From the NCBI GenBank assembly GCA_038237925.1, contig JBBRYF010000003.1, positions 62,001 to 126,000 on the forward strand: a stretch of DNA of 64,000 nucleotides. The letters are read 5' to 3'. The notes under the pieces were generated by a model. That model was given only the letters and a program-made list of their open reading frames with translations, did not search any database and was not told where the DNA came from. Source of the stretch: AC-32 sp038237925. GTDB taxonomy: Bacteria; Actinomycetota; Thermoleophilia; Gaiellales; Gaiellaceae. Positions within the stretch are counted from its first letter, which is position 1. Every line of letters starts with the position of its first letter. Positions 50,492-59,972 of this stretch are shown here, one piece after another. The position numbers and the translations under genes are program-made.

Positions 50492-51798
50492 CCCGGCGCG
50501 GTCTCGTCCGCCGCGACCCACTGCGCGTCCTGCACGTACGGGAAGCTGAGGATGCGCCGGCGCGCCGAGAGGTGCGCGCCGAGCGAGTTCGTCGCGCTGA
50601 CGACGGCGTCTCGCGGAATCAGCTGCAGCGCGCGCGCCGCGCTCCGGTCGTGCTGGCTCACCTCGGCTGCGCGCGCCTGGAACTGCTCGGCTCCGGGGAA
50701 GTAGCGCCAGAGCGGCACCGGCCCGAGCAGGTAGTTCGAGACGACCGCGACCACCACGGCGACGGCGGCGATCGGCGCTCCGGGGCGAAGGCGCGTGAGC
50801 CTGGCCGCGCCGAAGACCGCCGCCGCGACCAGGACCGGGATCAGTCCCGCCGTGTAATGGAAGCGGATCGAGGTCTGCGGGCTTGCAGCGGAGAGCAGGT
50901 TCACGGCGAGTTCCGGCAGCGCGGCGATCAGGGCGAGCGGCGCAAGCAGCACCAGCAGTCCAAGCGGCAGCACGAGCCGCGCGAGGTAGTTGATGCCGCG
51001 TGCGGTGAGCGCCGTCGTCACGATCGTCCCCGGATTGGTCAGCGCGGTGTGCACGATGCCGCCCGGCGTGCTGCCCACCTGGCTGTAGCGCGTGAAGAAG
51101 CTCGACGTGCCCGCGCGGTTGAAGTGCGGGATGACGAGCTCGATCGCGACTAGCGCGACGGCGAGGCCCCCGACGCCGACCGCGGCGCCGGCGAGCCGCC
51201 TCCCGTGGGCGAAGGCGTACCAGACGCCGAGACCGGCCACCACGAGCGCGATCTCCTCCTTCGCCGTCGCGGCGAGCGCGGCGCAGGCGGCGAACGGCAG
51301 CAGCCGACCCTCGTCGAGGTACCAGATCGCAAAGAGGAGCAGCGGACAGGCGAGCGCGACCGGGTGGAACTCGTTCAGCGTCAGCCACTGCGTCGGGGGA
51401 TAGACGAGGTAGGCGAGCGCGAAGCCCAGCCCGGCCCGGTCCGAGCCGAGGTGCTTGCGCGCGAGCCGGTAGACGGGCAGCGCGCCGAGTGCGATCGCCA
51501 CTGCCTGCGCGACGAGCAGCATGTCGGGGCTCGGCCAGACCAGCCAGAGCGGCGCGAAGGCGGCGAGGATCGGGTCGAAGTGCGCGCCGAGCCGGGAGAT
51601 CTGGTCGCCGCGGAGCCCGGTGATCTGCAGCGGGTGCCCGTGCGCCGTCGACCAGACGGCCTGAACCATGTTCCCGAGGTCGAACCGCCCGGTCGCGAAA
51701 GCGCGATGCCCGAGGACCGACAGCGCGGAGAAGCCCGCGGCGTAGGCGGCGATCGCGGTCCAGAGAAGCGCGCGGGGCGCCGGGGCTCGGAGCGTCAC
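50353..51798 (-). CDS. DUF2079 multi-pass membrane protein
   Basis: 481 residues. FDLGNMVQAVWSTAHGHPLQITGL, SRLGAHFDPILAAFAPLW, YLVYPPTQWLTLNEFHPVALACPLLLFAIWYL and FHYTAGLIPVLVAAAV are DUF2079 landmarks; the fold is GT-C-like. Function unknown, probably a glycosyl transfer step. GTG 51798 overlaps the GT4 gene by 4 bp. Its end overlaps the GT87-like gene antisense. Confidence 0.82.
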   Translation of the reverse strand: MTLRAPAPRALLWTAIAAYAAGFSALSVLGHRAFATGRFDLGNMVQAVWSTAHGHPLQITGLRGDQISRLGAHFDPILAAFAPLWLVWPSPDMLLVAQAVAIALGALPVYRLARKHLGSDRAGLGFALAYLVYPPTQWLTLNEFHPVALACPLLLFAIWYLDEGRLLPFAACAALAATAKEEIALVVAGLGVWYAFAHGRRLAGAAVGVGGLAVALVAIELVIPHFNRAGTSSFFTRYSQVGSTPGGIVHTALTNPGTIVTTALTARGINYLARLVLPLGLLVLLAPLALIAALPELAVNLLSAASPQTSIRFHYTAGLIPVLVAAAVFGAARLTRLRPGAPIAAVAVVVAVVSNYLLGPVPLWRYFPGAEQFQARAAEVSQHDRSAARALQLIPRDAVVSATNSLGAHLSARRRILSFPYVQDAQWVAADETAPGYADRLAPLPTAVQLSWLRANPEWRLVFERDGILIFRRASAATSTR

Positions 51799-52871
51799 GC
51801 CGCTCGCGCCACCTCTCGCTGGAGCAGCTCGCGCCAGTGACGGCCGAGGACCTCCTCGCTGGCGCGCTGCCCATAGGCTGCCCGCCCGCCCGCGGCGAGT
51901 GCCCGCGCAAGTGCGGGATCGCCCGCGAGCCGCCGCAGGGCCGCGGCCAGCGAGGCGGCGTCGCCGGGTGGGACGAGCAGCGCGCTCTCGCCGTCGACGA
52001 GCACCTCGCGCGCGGCCGGAGTGTCGGCCGTGACGAGCGGCGTGCCGCACGCGAGCGCCTGAAACGCCTTGTTCGGGATCACGCGCTGCGCCTTCGCGGA
52101 GGTGCCGAAGATCCCGAGCGCGCACCCGACGCGGTGCAGCTCGCCGGGAAGTCGCTCGTACTCGACCCAAGGGACCCACTCGACGTTCCCGGGCCGCTGC
52201 TCGACGAGGCGCTTGAGCTGGCCGCTCCCGACGAGACGGAAGTGCAGCTCGGGGGCCACACGTGCGGCGGCGAGCACGGTCTCGAGCCCGTGCAGCGGGA
52301 TCAGCTTGCCGACGAAGAGGACCGTGAACGGCTCGGCCGGCGACCAGCCGGGCCCGAAGACCCGCTCCTCGGCGCCGACGAACGCGACCGCGACGCGCTC
52401 GGGCGGCAGGCCGCCGAGCTGCGCGAGGTGGTCGGCGTTGGCGCGGGTGTCTGCGACAACGAGGTCGGCCGCCCGCAGGGCCCGTCGGTCGGCCGCCACG
52501 AGCGCCCGGGCCGCGGCCGACCCGGGCTGGAACCGGGCGCGGTCGGCGACGAATGTGTCCGAGAGCGACACGAGCGGGTTGAAGACGACCGGCCGCCCCG
52601 CCGCGGTCCGCCGCGCTGCCGGCAGATCGAAGTGGCCGGGGTAGCCGACGATCAGCGCGTCGAATCCCTCCGAGGGCCGCCGCAGCAGCCGCAGCTCGGC
52701 CAGCGCGAGGCGCGCGGCCGCACCGGCTCCGGCACGCCAGCTGTCGCGCCGCCCGTCCCACACCGGCACGTGCCGCTCATGCACCTCGACCCCGGCGTGC
52801 CGCAGGCACGAGATCACCTGCGCGTTCCGCGGGTAGTCGCGCTCGTAGGTGCCGAAGTAGAGGACGCGCAT
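51795..52871 (-). CDS. GT4-family glycosyltransferase
   Basis: 358 residues, GT-B fold. MRVLYFGTYERDYPRNAQVI begins the N-domain; the C-domain has FTVLFVGKLIPLHGLETVLAAARV, NVEWVPWVEYERLPGELHRV and VIPNKAFQALACGTPLVTADTPAAREVL, the GT4 donor-binding pattern (GKLIPLHG, E-type motif). ATG 52871 with GGGAAG upstream. Sugar and acceptor unknown; clustered with other surface-sugar enzymes. Confidence 0.88.
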   Translation of the reverse strand: MRVLYFGTYERDYPRNAQVISCLRHAGVEVHERHVPVWDGRRDSWRAGAGAAARLALAELRLLRRPSEGFDALIVGYPGHFDLPAARRTAAGRPVVFNPLVSLSDTFVADRARFQPGSAAARALVAADRRALRAADLVVADTRANADHLAQLGGLPPERVAVAFVGAEERVFGPGWSPAEPFTVLFVGKLIPLHGLETVLAAARVAPELHFRLVGSGQLKRLVEQRPGNVEWVPWVEYERLPGELHRVGCALGIFGTSAKAQRVIPNKAFQALACGTPLVTADTPAAREVLVDGESALLVPPGDAASLAAALRRLAGDPALARALAAGGRAAYGQRASEEVLGRHWRELLQREVARAA

Positions 52872-52992
52872 CAACTTCCCGGCCGATTCTGCTGCTGCCC
52901 CTGGTTCAGGCGCACCCGGCCTCCTCCCCACTGCGAGCCTATCCCGCTGTGGCGCACGCATGTGTGACGCCTTTGTTCCGAATCTGTGCCTT

Positions 52993-53931
52993 CTACGAGA
53001 GGACGTCTTCGACGTGGAGCTCCGTCCGTTCCAACGCACCAGCCCGCTCCTCGTGCTGGCTCGTGATCAGCTCGCTGATCAGGCCGAGCGAGAAGAACTG
53101 GAGCCCGACCACCATCAGCAGCACGCCGAGGATCAGCAGCGGCCGCTGCCCGATCGCGTGGCCGGTGAGCTTCACCGCCGTGAGGTAGAGCAGCACCGCG
53201 AATCCGCCCGCGCCGAGGAGGAGACCGAGCCCGCCGAAGAGATGCAGCGGGCGGTAGCGGTAGCGGCCGATGAACGAGACGGTCAGGAGGTCGAGGAACC
53301 CGCGCACGTAGCGCTCGACTCCGTAGCGGGAGCTGCCGTGTTCCCGCGGCCTGTGGTTGACAGGGAGCTCGGCGACCCGGTGGCCACGGTAATGCGCCAG
53401 CACCGGGATGAAGCGGTGGAGCTCGCCGTAGAGACGCAGCCCGCGGACGACCTCCGCGCGGTAGGCCTTCAGGCCGCAGTTGAGGTCGTGCAGGCGCAGG
53501 CCTGAGACTCGGCCGGTCACCCAGTTGAAGATCTTCGAGGGGACGCGGCGCGTCAACGGATCGCGGCGGTGCGTCTTCCAGCCGCTGACGAGGTCGAAGC
53601 CCTCGTCGAGCTTCGCCAGCAGCCGCGGGATTTCCGCGGGGTCGTCCTGGAGGTCGGCGTCGATCGTCACGACCACGTCGCCCTCGGCGTGTGCAAAGCC
53701 TGCGCCCAGCGCCGCCGCCTTGCCGAAGTTCTTGCGCAGGCGGACGACGCGGACGTTGTCCTGCGCGCTGTGGAGGCGTGTCAGCGCCGCGAACGAGCCG
53801 TCCGTCGAGCCGTCGTCGACGAAGACGGCCTCCCATGGCTCGCCGAGCGGCTGGAGCGCCGACTCCAGCTCGTCGTAGAGGAGTGCCACCGTCCGCTCCT
53901 CGTCGTGAACGGGAACGACGACCGAGATCAC
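52993..53931 (-). CDS. GT2-family glycosyltransferase, GtrB/ArnC-like
   Basis: 312 residues. The GT-A domain has SVVVPVHDEERTV, VFVDDGSTDGS, TIDADLQDDP (metal-binding DxD-like) and KTHRRDPLTRRVPSKIFN; the C-terminus has two membrane helices (about 225-250, 258-285). Such enzymes make polyprenyl-phosphate sugars used by GT-C transferases like those nearby. GTG 53931, divergent from moeA. Confidence 0.9.
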   Translation of the reverse strand: MISVVVPVHDEERTVALLYDELESALQPLGEPWEAVFVDDGSTDGSFAALTRLHSAQDNVRVVRLRKNFGKAAALGAGFAHAEGDVVVTIDADLQDDPAEIPRLLAKLDEGFDLVSGWKTHRRDPLTRRVPSKIFNWVTGRVSGLRLHDLNCGLKAYRAEVVRGLRLYGELHRFIPVLAHYRGHRVAELPVNHRPREHGSSRYGVERYVRGFLDLLTVSFIGRYRYRPLHLFGGLGLLLGAGGFAVLLYLTAVKLTGHAIGQRPLLILGVLLMVVGLQFFSLGLISELITSQHEERAGALERTELHVEDVLS

Positions 53932-53973
53932 GGCGGCTGAGCCTATCCGCCGCGCGTACGGTATGCGGCGGTC

Positions 53974-55173
53974 GTGGCCGAGCTTCTGTCGATCGAGGAC
54001 GCCCAGCGCCTCGTGCTCGAGCGGGTGCAGCCGCTTCCGCCGGAGCCTGTTCCGCTTGAGCACGCCGCGGGGCGGGTGCTCGCGGAGGGGTCGCGCGCTG
54101 CGGTCGACCTGCCGCCCTTCCCGAGCTCCGCAATGGACGGGTACGCGGTTCGTGCGGCCGATCTTCCGGCGACCCTGCCCGTGGTCTTCCGCGTCGCGGC
54201 GGGCCGGCCGGCCCCGCGCCGGCTTGAGCCCGGCGAGGCGATGGGGATCGCCACCGGTGGCGTCGTGCCGGCCGGCGCCGATGCCGTCATCCCTATCGAA
54301 TATGTTGTCGAACATGACAACGCTGTCGAGATTGCTGACGCAGAGAAGCCCGGTGCAAACGTCCGGCCCCAGGCCGGCGACCTTCGCGCCGGTGACGAGG
54401 TTGTTCCCGCGGGCACGCGTCTCTCTCCGGCGCAGCTTGGAGCACTTGCGGCGGCCGGCGTCGCCGAGGTCGTCTGCGGCGGAGTGCCGCGCGCCGCCGT
54501 GCTCGCCACGGGAACCGAGTTGCGCCGGCCGGGCGGGCCGCTCGGGCCGGGCGAGGTCTACGAGGCCAACGGGCTGATCCTCGAGACGCAGCTGAGGTCG
54601 GCGGGCGCTTCCGTCGAGCGCCTGACGGCCGTGGCCGACGACGACGAGGCTCACCGCGAGGCGATCGCGCGTGGACTCGAGCACGACCTGCTCGTCACCT
54701 CGGGCGGCGTCTCCGTCGGGCCGCACGACCTCGTCCGCCGCATCGAGTCCGAGCTCGGCGTCGACGAGGTCTTCTGGCGCGTGGCGGTCAAGCCGGGGAA
54801 GCCGGTCTCGTTCGGCGTCCGGGAGCGGACACTGGTCTTCGGCCTGCCCGGGAACCCGGTCTCGTCGCTCGTCGGCTTCGAGCTCTTCGTCCGGCCCGCG
54901 GTGCTGGCGCAGCAGGGCGCCTCCGACCCACTGCCCCGGTTCGAGCCGGGAAGGCTCGCGGCTGCCGCAAGGCGGAGTCCCGGCAGGGACGAGCTCGTGC
55001 GCGCCCGAATCGTGCGGAGCGACGAAGGTGACGCCGTCGAGCTCCAGCCGCTCGCGGGCCAGGAGTCGCACATGATCGCCCGCGCCGCTGCCGCCGATGC
55101 GCTCGTCCTCGTCCCGCGCGGTGACGGCGAGCTCGCGGCTGGCTCGGCGGTCCGATACCTCAGGCTCGCCTGA
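53974..55173 (+). CDS. moeA: Molybdopterin molybdenumtransferase
   Basis: 399 residues. LEHAAGRVLAEGSRA, PSSAMDGYAVRAAD, PAGADAVIP, VLATGTEL and LVTSGGVSVGPHDLV, then KPGKPVSFGV and GLPGNPVSSLVGFELF, are the MoeA motifs. It inserts molybdate into adenylated molybdopterin. GTG 53974. No other moa/mog genes are near. Confidence 0.95.
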   Translation: MAELLSIEDAQRLVLERVQPLPPEPVPLEHAAGRVLAEGSRAAVDLPPFPSSAMDGYAVRAADLPATLPVVFRVAAGRPAPRRLEPGEAMGIATGGVVPAGADAVIPIEYVVEHDNAVEIADAEKPGANVRPQAGDLRAGDEVVPAGTRLSPAQLGALAAAGVAEVVCGGVPRAAVLATGTELRRPGGPLGPGEVYEANGLILETQLRSAGASVERLTAVADDDEAHREAIARGLEHDLLVTSGGVSVGPHDLVRRIESELGVDEVFWRVAVKPGKPVSFGVRERTLVFGLPGNPVSSLVGFELFVRPAVLAQQGASDPLPRFEPGRLAAAARRSPGRDELVRARIVRSDEGDAVELQPLAGQESHMIARAAAADALVLVPRGDGELAAGSAVRYLRLA

Positions 55174-55179
55174 CCGCGA

Positions 55180-55908
55180 TCACCCCTGCGCTGACGCGAG
55201 CGGCGCCGCGGCGAGGGCCGTCGCCGGCGGCCGGAAGGCCGGGCCACTCCGCGGGTCGATCCGGACCAGGCGCGCGTAAGAGATGTAGCGGTGGGACGCG
55301 AAGAAGCGCGGATGGCACGCCTGCAGCTCCACGATCTCGCGGCCGGTCGAGCGCAGGACGGCGAGGTCGTCGCCAGGGACGATCCGGTGCTTGTAGACGC
55401 GGTAGAGGAAGGTCGCGTACGGAACCTCGACGGTCACCGCATCGCCCGGGCGCAGGCGCTCGATGTGGGCGAACGGCGCGAGGTAAGTCGTGCGGTGGCC
55501 GGCGATGTACACCAGCTGTCCCTCCCCGGGCATGTACGTCCGCCGGTCGAGGCCTGGGCCCTTCGTCAGCGAGTCGTGGTCGGTGCCGTCGACGATCACC
55601 ATCTTGAGCTGCAGCCGCGGGACCAGGATCCGGCCGATCGCCTGGCCGCGCTTCGACTCCAGGCGGTAGCGGCGGGCCTGCGCGCGGATCTCGCCGGCGG
55701 TCACCGCGAGCGACGCCGTGTGCTTGACCGGCGGCGGCCGGTAGGTTCGGACGCGTCGCTCGTAGCTGCTCGAGAGCCGATGCTGCTTCCAGCTCGTGTA
55801 GAGCGCGGTGAACGGGTCCTGCCAGCGCCAGACGACGATCACCCACACGAGCATGCCGACGCCGCCGACCGCCAGCAGCGTCCCGATGATTCGCACAAGC
55901 CTTCTCAC
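55180..55908 (-). CDS. Class E/D-type sortase
   Basis: 242 residues. An N-terminal membrane segment (about 7-27) anchors it. The catalytic His is in IAGHRTTYLAPF, the Cys in ELQACHPRFFASHRYI and the Arg in the following YISYARL stretch. Sortases attach proteins with LPXTG/LAXTG tails to the wall; no substrate gene with a clear sorting tail was seen here. GTG 55908 is 1 bp after the end of the M28-like gene. Confidence 0.85.
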   Translation of the reverse strand: MRRLVRIIGTLLAVGGVGMLVWVIVVWRWQDPFTALYTSWKQHRLSSSYERRVRTYRPPPVKHTASLAVTAGEIRAQARRYRLESKRGQAIGRILVPRLQLKMVIVDGTDHDSLTKGPGLDRRTYMPGEGQLVYIAGHRTTYLAPFAHIERLRPGDAVTVEVPYATFLYRVYKHRIVPGDDLAVLRSTGREIVELQACHPRFFASHRYISYARLVRIDPRSGPAFRPPATALAAAPLASAQG

Positions 55909-55909
55909 G

Positions 55910-57790
55910 TCACCCCTCCAACGCCTCTCGCTCTGCGCCCGATGCGCGCTTCCTCGCAGCTCTCACTGTAAGTACGGTTCGCCGGACCGTCTCGCGTAGC
56001 GGCCCACGCGGCGGCCGCTCCCGCGCGCTCGGGTACGGCGCGTAGCGCCCAGTTGCGAGCGCGGTCATCTGCCCGGCGGCCGCGAGCCACGCCACTGCGA
56101 TCGCGACGGCAGGCAGCTTCACGTACCCGATTGCGGTCAACTCCGCTAGGTACCACGGTGTGTCGAGACCGAGGTGGTACCGCAGCGCCAGGGAGCCCAC
56201 GAGGAGCAGCGGCCCGAGGAATCCCGCCGCGAGCACGGCGACCCGTGTCCAGAGCGGCCGCGCGCGGAAGTGCGGCAGCCAGAGCCAGGCGTGCAGGGAC
56301 GGAAGCAGGAAGATGAGAGCGAACGGGTTCGTCGCGACGACGAGCAGCCCGACGACGGCGAGTGCCAGCAGCGCCGCGGTGGTGCCCGCCAGCTCCTCAG
56401 TCGCAGAGACCGGCCGTCGGGGAGTCAGCCGCTCTCGTGCCACGAGCCAGCCGGGCCCGGCGAGGACGATCAGGCCAATCAGGCCGAGAATCGGCCATTG
56501 TGTGCCGGGCGTCGCGTCAGGCGGCAGTGGCACAGGCGGTGCGGACGGCCAAACGCCCACCAGCGCGAACAGCCCGAAGGCGATCGCCGCCCACAGCCAG
56601 AACCCGACCCGGCTGCGGTAGCTCCGCAGCGCCGGTGTGAGTGGGATGTGGCGCCTTCGGCAGTGCGCGAAGAGGTCGATGGCCGAAAGCAGGAACGGCA
56701 TGAGCGCGGCCAGCAGCACGAGCTCGATCGCCCAGCCCGGGAGCACGCGCGGGCCGAAGTACACGTACCGCGCGGTTCCCGGTGCGAGCTCGGCCCCGAA
56801 GTCGAGCCACCGCAGCAGCTGCTGCGCCGACCGGCCGAGCTGAGCGAGACGTACGGCGTCGAGCTGGCCGGGCCGGTCGAAAAATGCCGCCGCCGGCCTC
56901 TCCCCGCCGCTCGTCAGCGTCAGCGCGGGAATCCCGTGCGCGAGCAGCGGTCCCTGCTCGTGCAGCGTGTAGGGAAAGCCGAGATCCACGAGCTGCGAGA
57001 GCGCGCCCGCATGGACCGGCCGTTGGCGTGCCTGCTCGAGCACGAGCTGCGCGGCGGTCTCCACGAACGCGGGCGAGGCGAGCCGCGGTTCGGTGCCGGC
57101 GAGAACGAGGCGCGGGGGCCCGTGACCGGCCAGCGCGACCAGGTCGATCGCCGCGACTACGTGCCCGCGGTGCGTCTCGGCGAAGCGGCGCGCGCCGAGC
57201 GCGCCGAAGGAGCCGCCGTCGGTCGCCACGAAGACCAGCGTGTGCTGGGGGCCGAGGGCTTGCGCGCCGACAGCGGAGCCGTATGACCGGGCAATCTCCA
57301 GCAGCGCTGCGACTCCCGACGCGTTGTTGTTTGCGCCGGGCCCGACCCCGTTGTCGTCCCGGTGCGACATCACGACGATCTCGTCGGGGGAGTGGCCGGG
57401 CACGGTCACGATCTGGTTCTCGAGTGTCTTCCTTCCGAGTCCGGGGAGGTCGGCCCGGAAGCGGTCGGCTACGACCTTCAGCCCGTACGGCGTGAGCTGG
57501 TCGCGCACCCAGTCCGCCGCGCCCGCAGCGCCTGCTTCGCCGGGCACGCGATCGGGGTACAGGCGCGCGAGCTCGGCCGCGAGGCCCGTGGCGCTGGCGC
57601 CGTCGAACGATGCCGGAAGCACGGGCTGCGGCGCCGGCAGCGGGTTCGGCTTGTGCACGCTGAACGCTGCTGCGAGGAGCGGGACTCCGACGAGCAGCCA
57701 GGTGCCGCGGTAGAGGCGCCCGCTGACGGGCCGCTCGAGCGAGCCTCGGCGCGGGCGTCGCCGCGAAGAACGGTGCGGAAGCGCCGCCAT
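55910..57790 (-). CDS. M28 peptidase-like membrane protein, active site degenerate
   Basis: 626 residues. An N-terminal hydrophobic segment (about 30-45), then an M28 aminopeptidase-like domain (about 65-330): VVMSHRDDNGVGPGANNNASGVAALLEIA. In active M28 enzymes the bridging Asp sits where the first Asn of NNASG lies, and the GEE motif lies where this protein has FVATDGGSFGALGARRF. Both changes suggest no peptidase activity. The C-terminal half has about eight membrane segments. ATG 57790. It may be a scaffold or sugar-binding protein; function unknown. Confidence 0.75.
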   Translation of the reverse strand: MAALPHRSSRRRPRRGSLERPVSGRLYRGTWLLVGVPLLAAAFSVHKPNPLPAPQPVLPASFDGASATGLAAELARLYPDRVPGEAGAAGAADWVRDQLTPYGLKVVADRFRADLPGLGRKTLENQIVTVPGHSPDEIVVMSHRDDNGVGPGANNNASGVAALLEIARSYGSAVGAQALGPQHTLVFVATDGGSFGALGARRFAETHRGHVVAAIDLVALAGHGPPRLVLAGTEPRLASPAFVETAAQLVLEQARQRPVHAGALSQLVDLGFPYTLHEQGPLLAHGIPALTLTSGGERPAAAFFDRPGQLDAVRLAQLGRSAQQLLRWLDFGAELAPGTARYVYFGPRVLPGWAIELVLLAALMPFLLSAIDLFAHCRRRHIPLTPALRSYRSRVGFWLWAAIAFGLFALVGVWPSAPPVPLPPDATPGTQWPILGLIGLIVLAGPGWLVARERLTPRRPVSATEELAGTTAALLALAVVGLLVVATNPFALIFLLPSLHAWLWLPHFRARPLWTRVAVLAAGFLGPLLLVGSLALRYHLGLDTPWYLAELTAIGYVKLPAVAIAVAWLAAAGQMTALATGRYAPYPSARERPPRGPLRETVRRTVLTVRAARKRASGAEREALEG

Positions 57791-57839
57791 GCCGTGGCTA
57801 TAGTAGGTGGCAGAACCACGTGCGCCGGCAGGCGCTGCG

Positions 57840-58535
57840 ATGCCTAACTCCTCCACCATCCTGCTCGTCGACGACGAGGACGCGGTTCAGAAGCTCCTCG
57901 CTTATCCGCTCGAACGCGACGGGTTCCGCGTGGTCCAGGCGCGAGACGGCGAGGAGGCGCTGGCGCGCTTCGCCGAGGAGCGGGTCGATCTCGTCGTGCT
58001 CGACGTGATGCTGCCGAAGCTCGACGGGCTCGAGGTCTGCAAGCGCCTGCGGGCCTCGAGCAGCGTGCCGATCATCATGCTGACCGCGCGCGACGACGAG
58101 CTCGACAAGGTCCTCGGCCTCGAGCTCGGCGCGGACGACTACATCACCAAGCCCTTTTCGATTCGCGAGTTCCGCAGCCGGGTCCGGGCACTTCTGCGCC
58201 GCGCGGCGATCCCCGCGGGCGCGCGGACCGAGGAGGAGACGATCGAGCGCGGCGGCCTTCGCATCGACCTCAGTCGCCGCGAGGTCGCGGTCGGCGGAGA
58301 CGTGGTGCAGCTGACGTACGTCGAGTTCGAGCTCCTGCGCAGCCTGGCCGCGAGCCCCGGCCGGGTATTCACGCGCGAGATGCTGCTGCAGGCCCTGTGG
58401 GGCGGGTCGGATTACCGCGAGCCACGGACGATCGACGTTCACGTTCGCCATCTGCGCGAGAAGCTCGAGCCCGATCCGAGCGAGCCGGAGTTCATCCTCA
58501 CCGTCCGGGGCGTCGGCTACCGCTTCCGTCCGTGA
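57840..58535 (+). CDS. OmpR/PhoB-family response regulator
   Basis: 231 residues. A receiver domain with ILLVDDED, the phosphoacceptor Asp in LVVLDVMLP and Lys in ITKPF, then a winged-helix output domain (VQLTYVEFELLRSLAASPGRVFTREMLLQALWG and YREPRTIDVHVRHLREKLE). ATG 57840. It is followed by its histidine kinase with a 4-bp overlap. Regulon unknown. Confidence 0.95.
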   Translation: MPNSSTILLVDDEDAVQKLLAYPLERDGFRVVQARDGEEALARFAEERVDLVVLDVMLPKLDGLEVCKRLRASSSVPIIMLTARDDELDKVLGLELGADDYITKPFSIREFRSRVRALLRRAAIPAGARTEEETIERGGLRIDLSRREVAVGGDVVQLTYVEFELLRSLAASPGRVFTREMLLQALWGGSDYREPRTIDVHVRHLREKLEPDPSEPEFILTVRGVGYRFRP

Positions 58536-59956
58536 GCCGTTTCTTCCGGAGCGTCGGCGCGCAGCTGAGCCTTGCGCTGCTGCTGGTGGTCGCGATCTCG
58601 CTCGGAATTGTCTATCTGACGGTAGTTCCGTCGCTCAGAAGCCGGCTCGTCGCTGCTCGGGTCTCGGAACTCGAGGACAACGCCGCTCTGCTTCAGCGCC
58701 AGGCCCATGAGGACGTCGTTTTCAACCCGGACGTGGTCGATGCCTGGCACGACCTGACCGGAACGCGCGTGCTCCTCGTGCAGCCCGAGTCGGGCACGGC
58801 GCTGGTGCTCCAGGACTCGCGGGGTGGGCAGTCGTCCGCGGATGTCCAGGACGACACCGTCGTACTGCGCGCGATCCGAACCGGGAAGGCCCAGCACGGT
58901 GTCGTCGCGGAAGCGGGCCAGCACTACGCCGAGGCGACGGTCCCGATTCTCGGCGGATCGTACGTCCTGCTGTTGAGGGATTCGGTGGAAAATCGCATCG
59001 GGACCGTCGACCTGGTGAAGCGGCGGCTCCTGTTCGCGGCCGGGAGCGCCCTCCTGATCGCGTTGCTGCTCGGGTACGGCGGCGCGCGCATGTTCGCTGG
59101 CCGGATTCGCCGGCTGGAGCGCGCAGCAGACCGGATCGCGCGCGGGGAATTTGACGAGGCGGTCGTGGACCAGGGCGGGGGCGAGCTCGGTGCGCTTGCC
59201 GCGGCGTTCGAGCGCATGCGCGTCCGCCTAGCCCACCTCGACGACGCGCGCCGCGCGTTCGTCGCCAACGCTTCGCACGAGCTGCGTACACCGCTCTTTT
59301 CGCTGGGGGGGTTCCTAGAGCTGCTCGACGACGAGGAGCTCGACGAGCCGACCAGGCGTGAGTTCCTCGGCTCGATGCGCGAGCAGGTCGACCGGCTGAC
59401 CAAGCTCGCCTCCGACCTGCTCGACCTGACGCGGCTCGATTCGGGCCGGCTGACCGTCGCGCGGGAGCCCGTCGACCTGTCGGCGCTCGTGCGGGATCTC
59501 GCCGACGAGTTCCGGCCGGTCGCCGCCGCCACCGGCCATCCACTGACAGTCCAGACAGTGGGCGAGATCGTGGCGGAAGCCGACGAGCTCCGGGCGCTAC
59601 AACTCGGCCGAATCCTGGTCGAGAACGCCATTCGGCACACGCCTCCGGGGACGCCGGTCGAGCTGCGGGCACGTCGCACCGATGCCGCCGCGGTCCTCGA
59701 GGTCGAGGACAAAGGCTTGGGAGTCCCTGCGGAACAGCGCGAGCCGCTCTTCGAGCGCTTTTACCGACTCGACGGTACGCGGGCCTCAGGTAGTGGCCTG
59801 GGCCTCGCCATCGCCAAGGAGCTCGCCGAGCTGATGGACGGCGCGGTCGAGGTCGAATCGCGGCCCGGACGAACCGTCTTCTCGCTTGTGCTCCCGCCGG
59901 CCGAAGCGACCTCGGAGCCGATTTCACGGGAAATGTCGCGTTCCGCAAACGCGTAG
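58532..59956 (+). CDS. Sensor histidine kinase
   Basis: 474 residues. Two membrane helices (about 12-32 and 165-187) frame an extracytoplasmic domain; HAMP (RIRRLERAADRIARGEF), HisKA with the H-box FVANASHELRTPLFSL, and the ATPase (LGRILVENAIRHTP, VEDKGLGVP, SGLGLAIAKELAEL) follow. GTG 58532 overlaps the regulator stop (GTGA). The sensed signal is unknown; an HtrA protease gene follows, so envelope stress is plausible. Confidence 0.94.
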   Translation: MSRFFRSVGAQLSLALLLVVAISLGIVYLTVVPSLRSRLVAARVSELEDNAALLQRQAHEDVVFNPDVVDAWHDLTGTRVLLVQPESGTALVLQDSRGGQSSADVQDDTVVLRAIRTGKAQHGVVAEAGQHYAEATVPILGGSYVLLLRDSVENRIGTVDLVKRRLLFAAGSALLIALLLGYGGARMFAGRIRRLERAADRIARGEFDEAVVDQGGGELGALAAAFERMRVRLAHLDDARRAFVANASHELRTPLFSLGGFLELLDDEELDEPTRREFLGSMREQVDRLTKLASDLLDLTRLDSGRLTVAREPVDLSALVRDLADEFRPVAAATGHPLTVQTVGEIVAEADELRALQLGRILVENAIRHTPPGTPVELRARRTDAAAVLEVEDKGLGVPAEQREPLFERFYRLDGTRASGSGLGLAIAKELAELMDGAVEVESRPGRTVFSLVLPPAEATSEPISREMSRSANA

Positions 59957-59972
59957 CTACAGTGCGAAAGCC

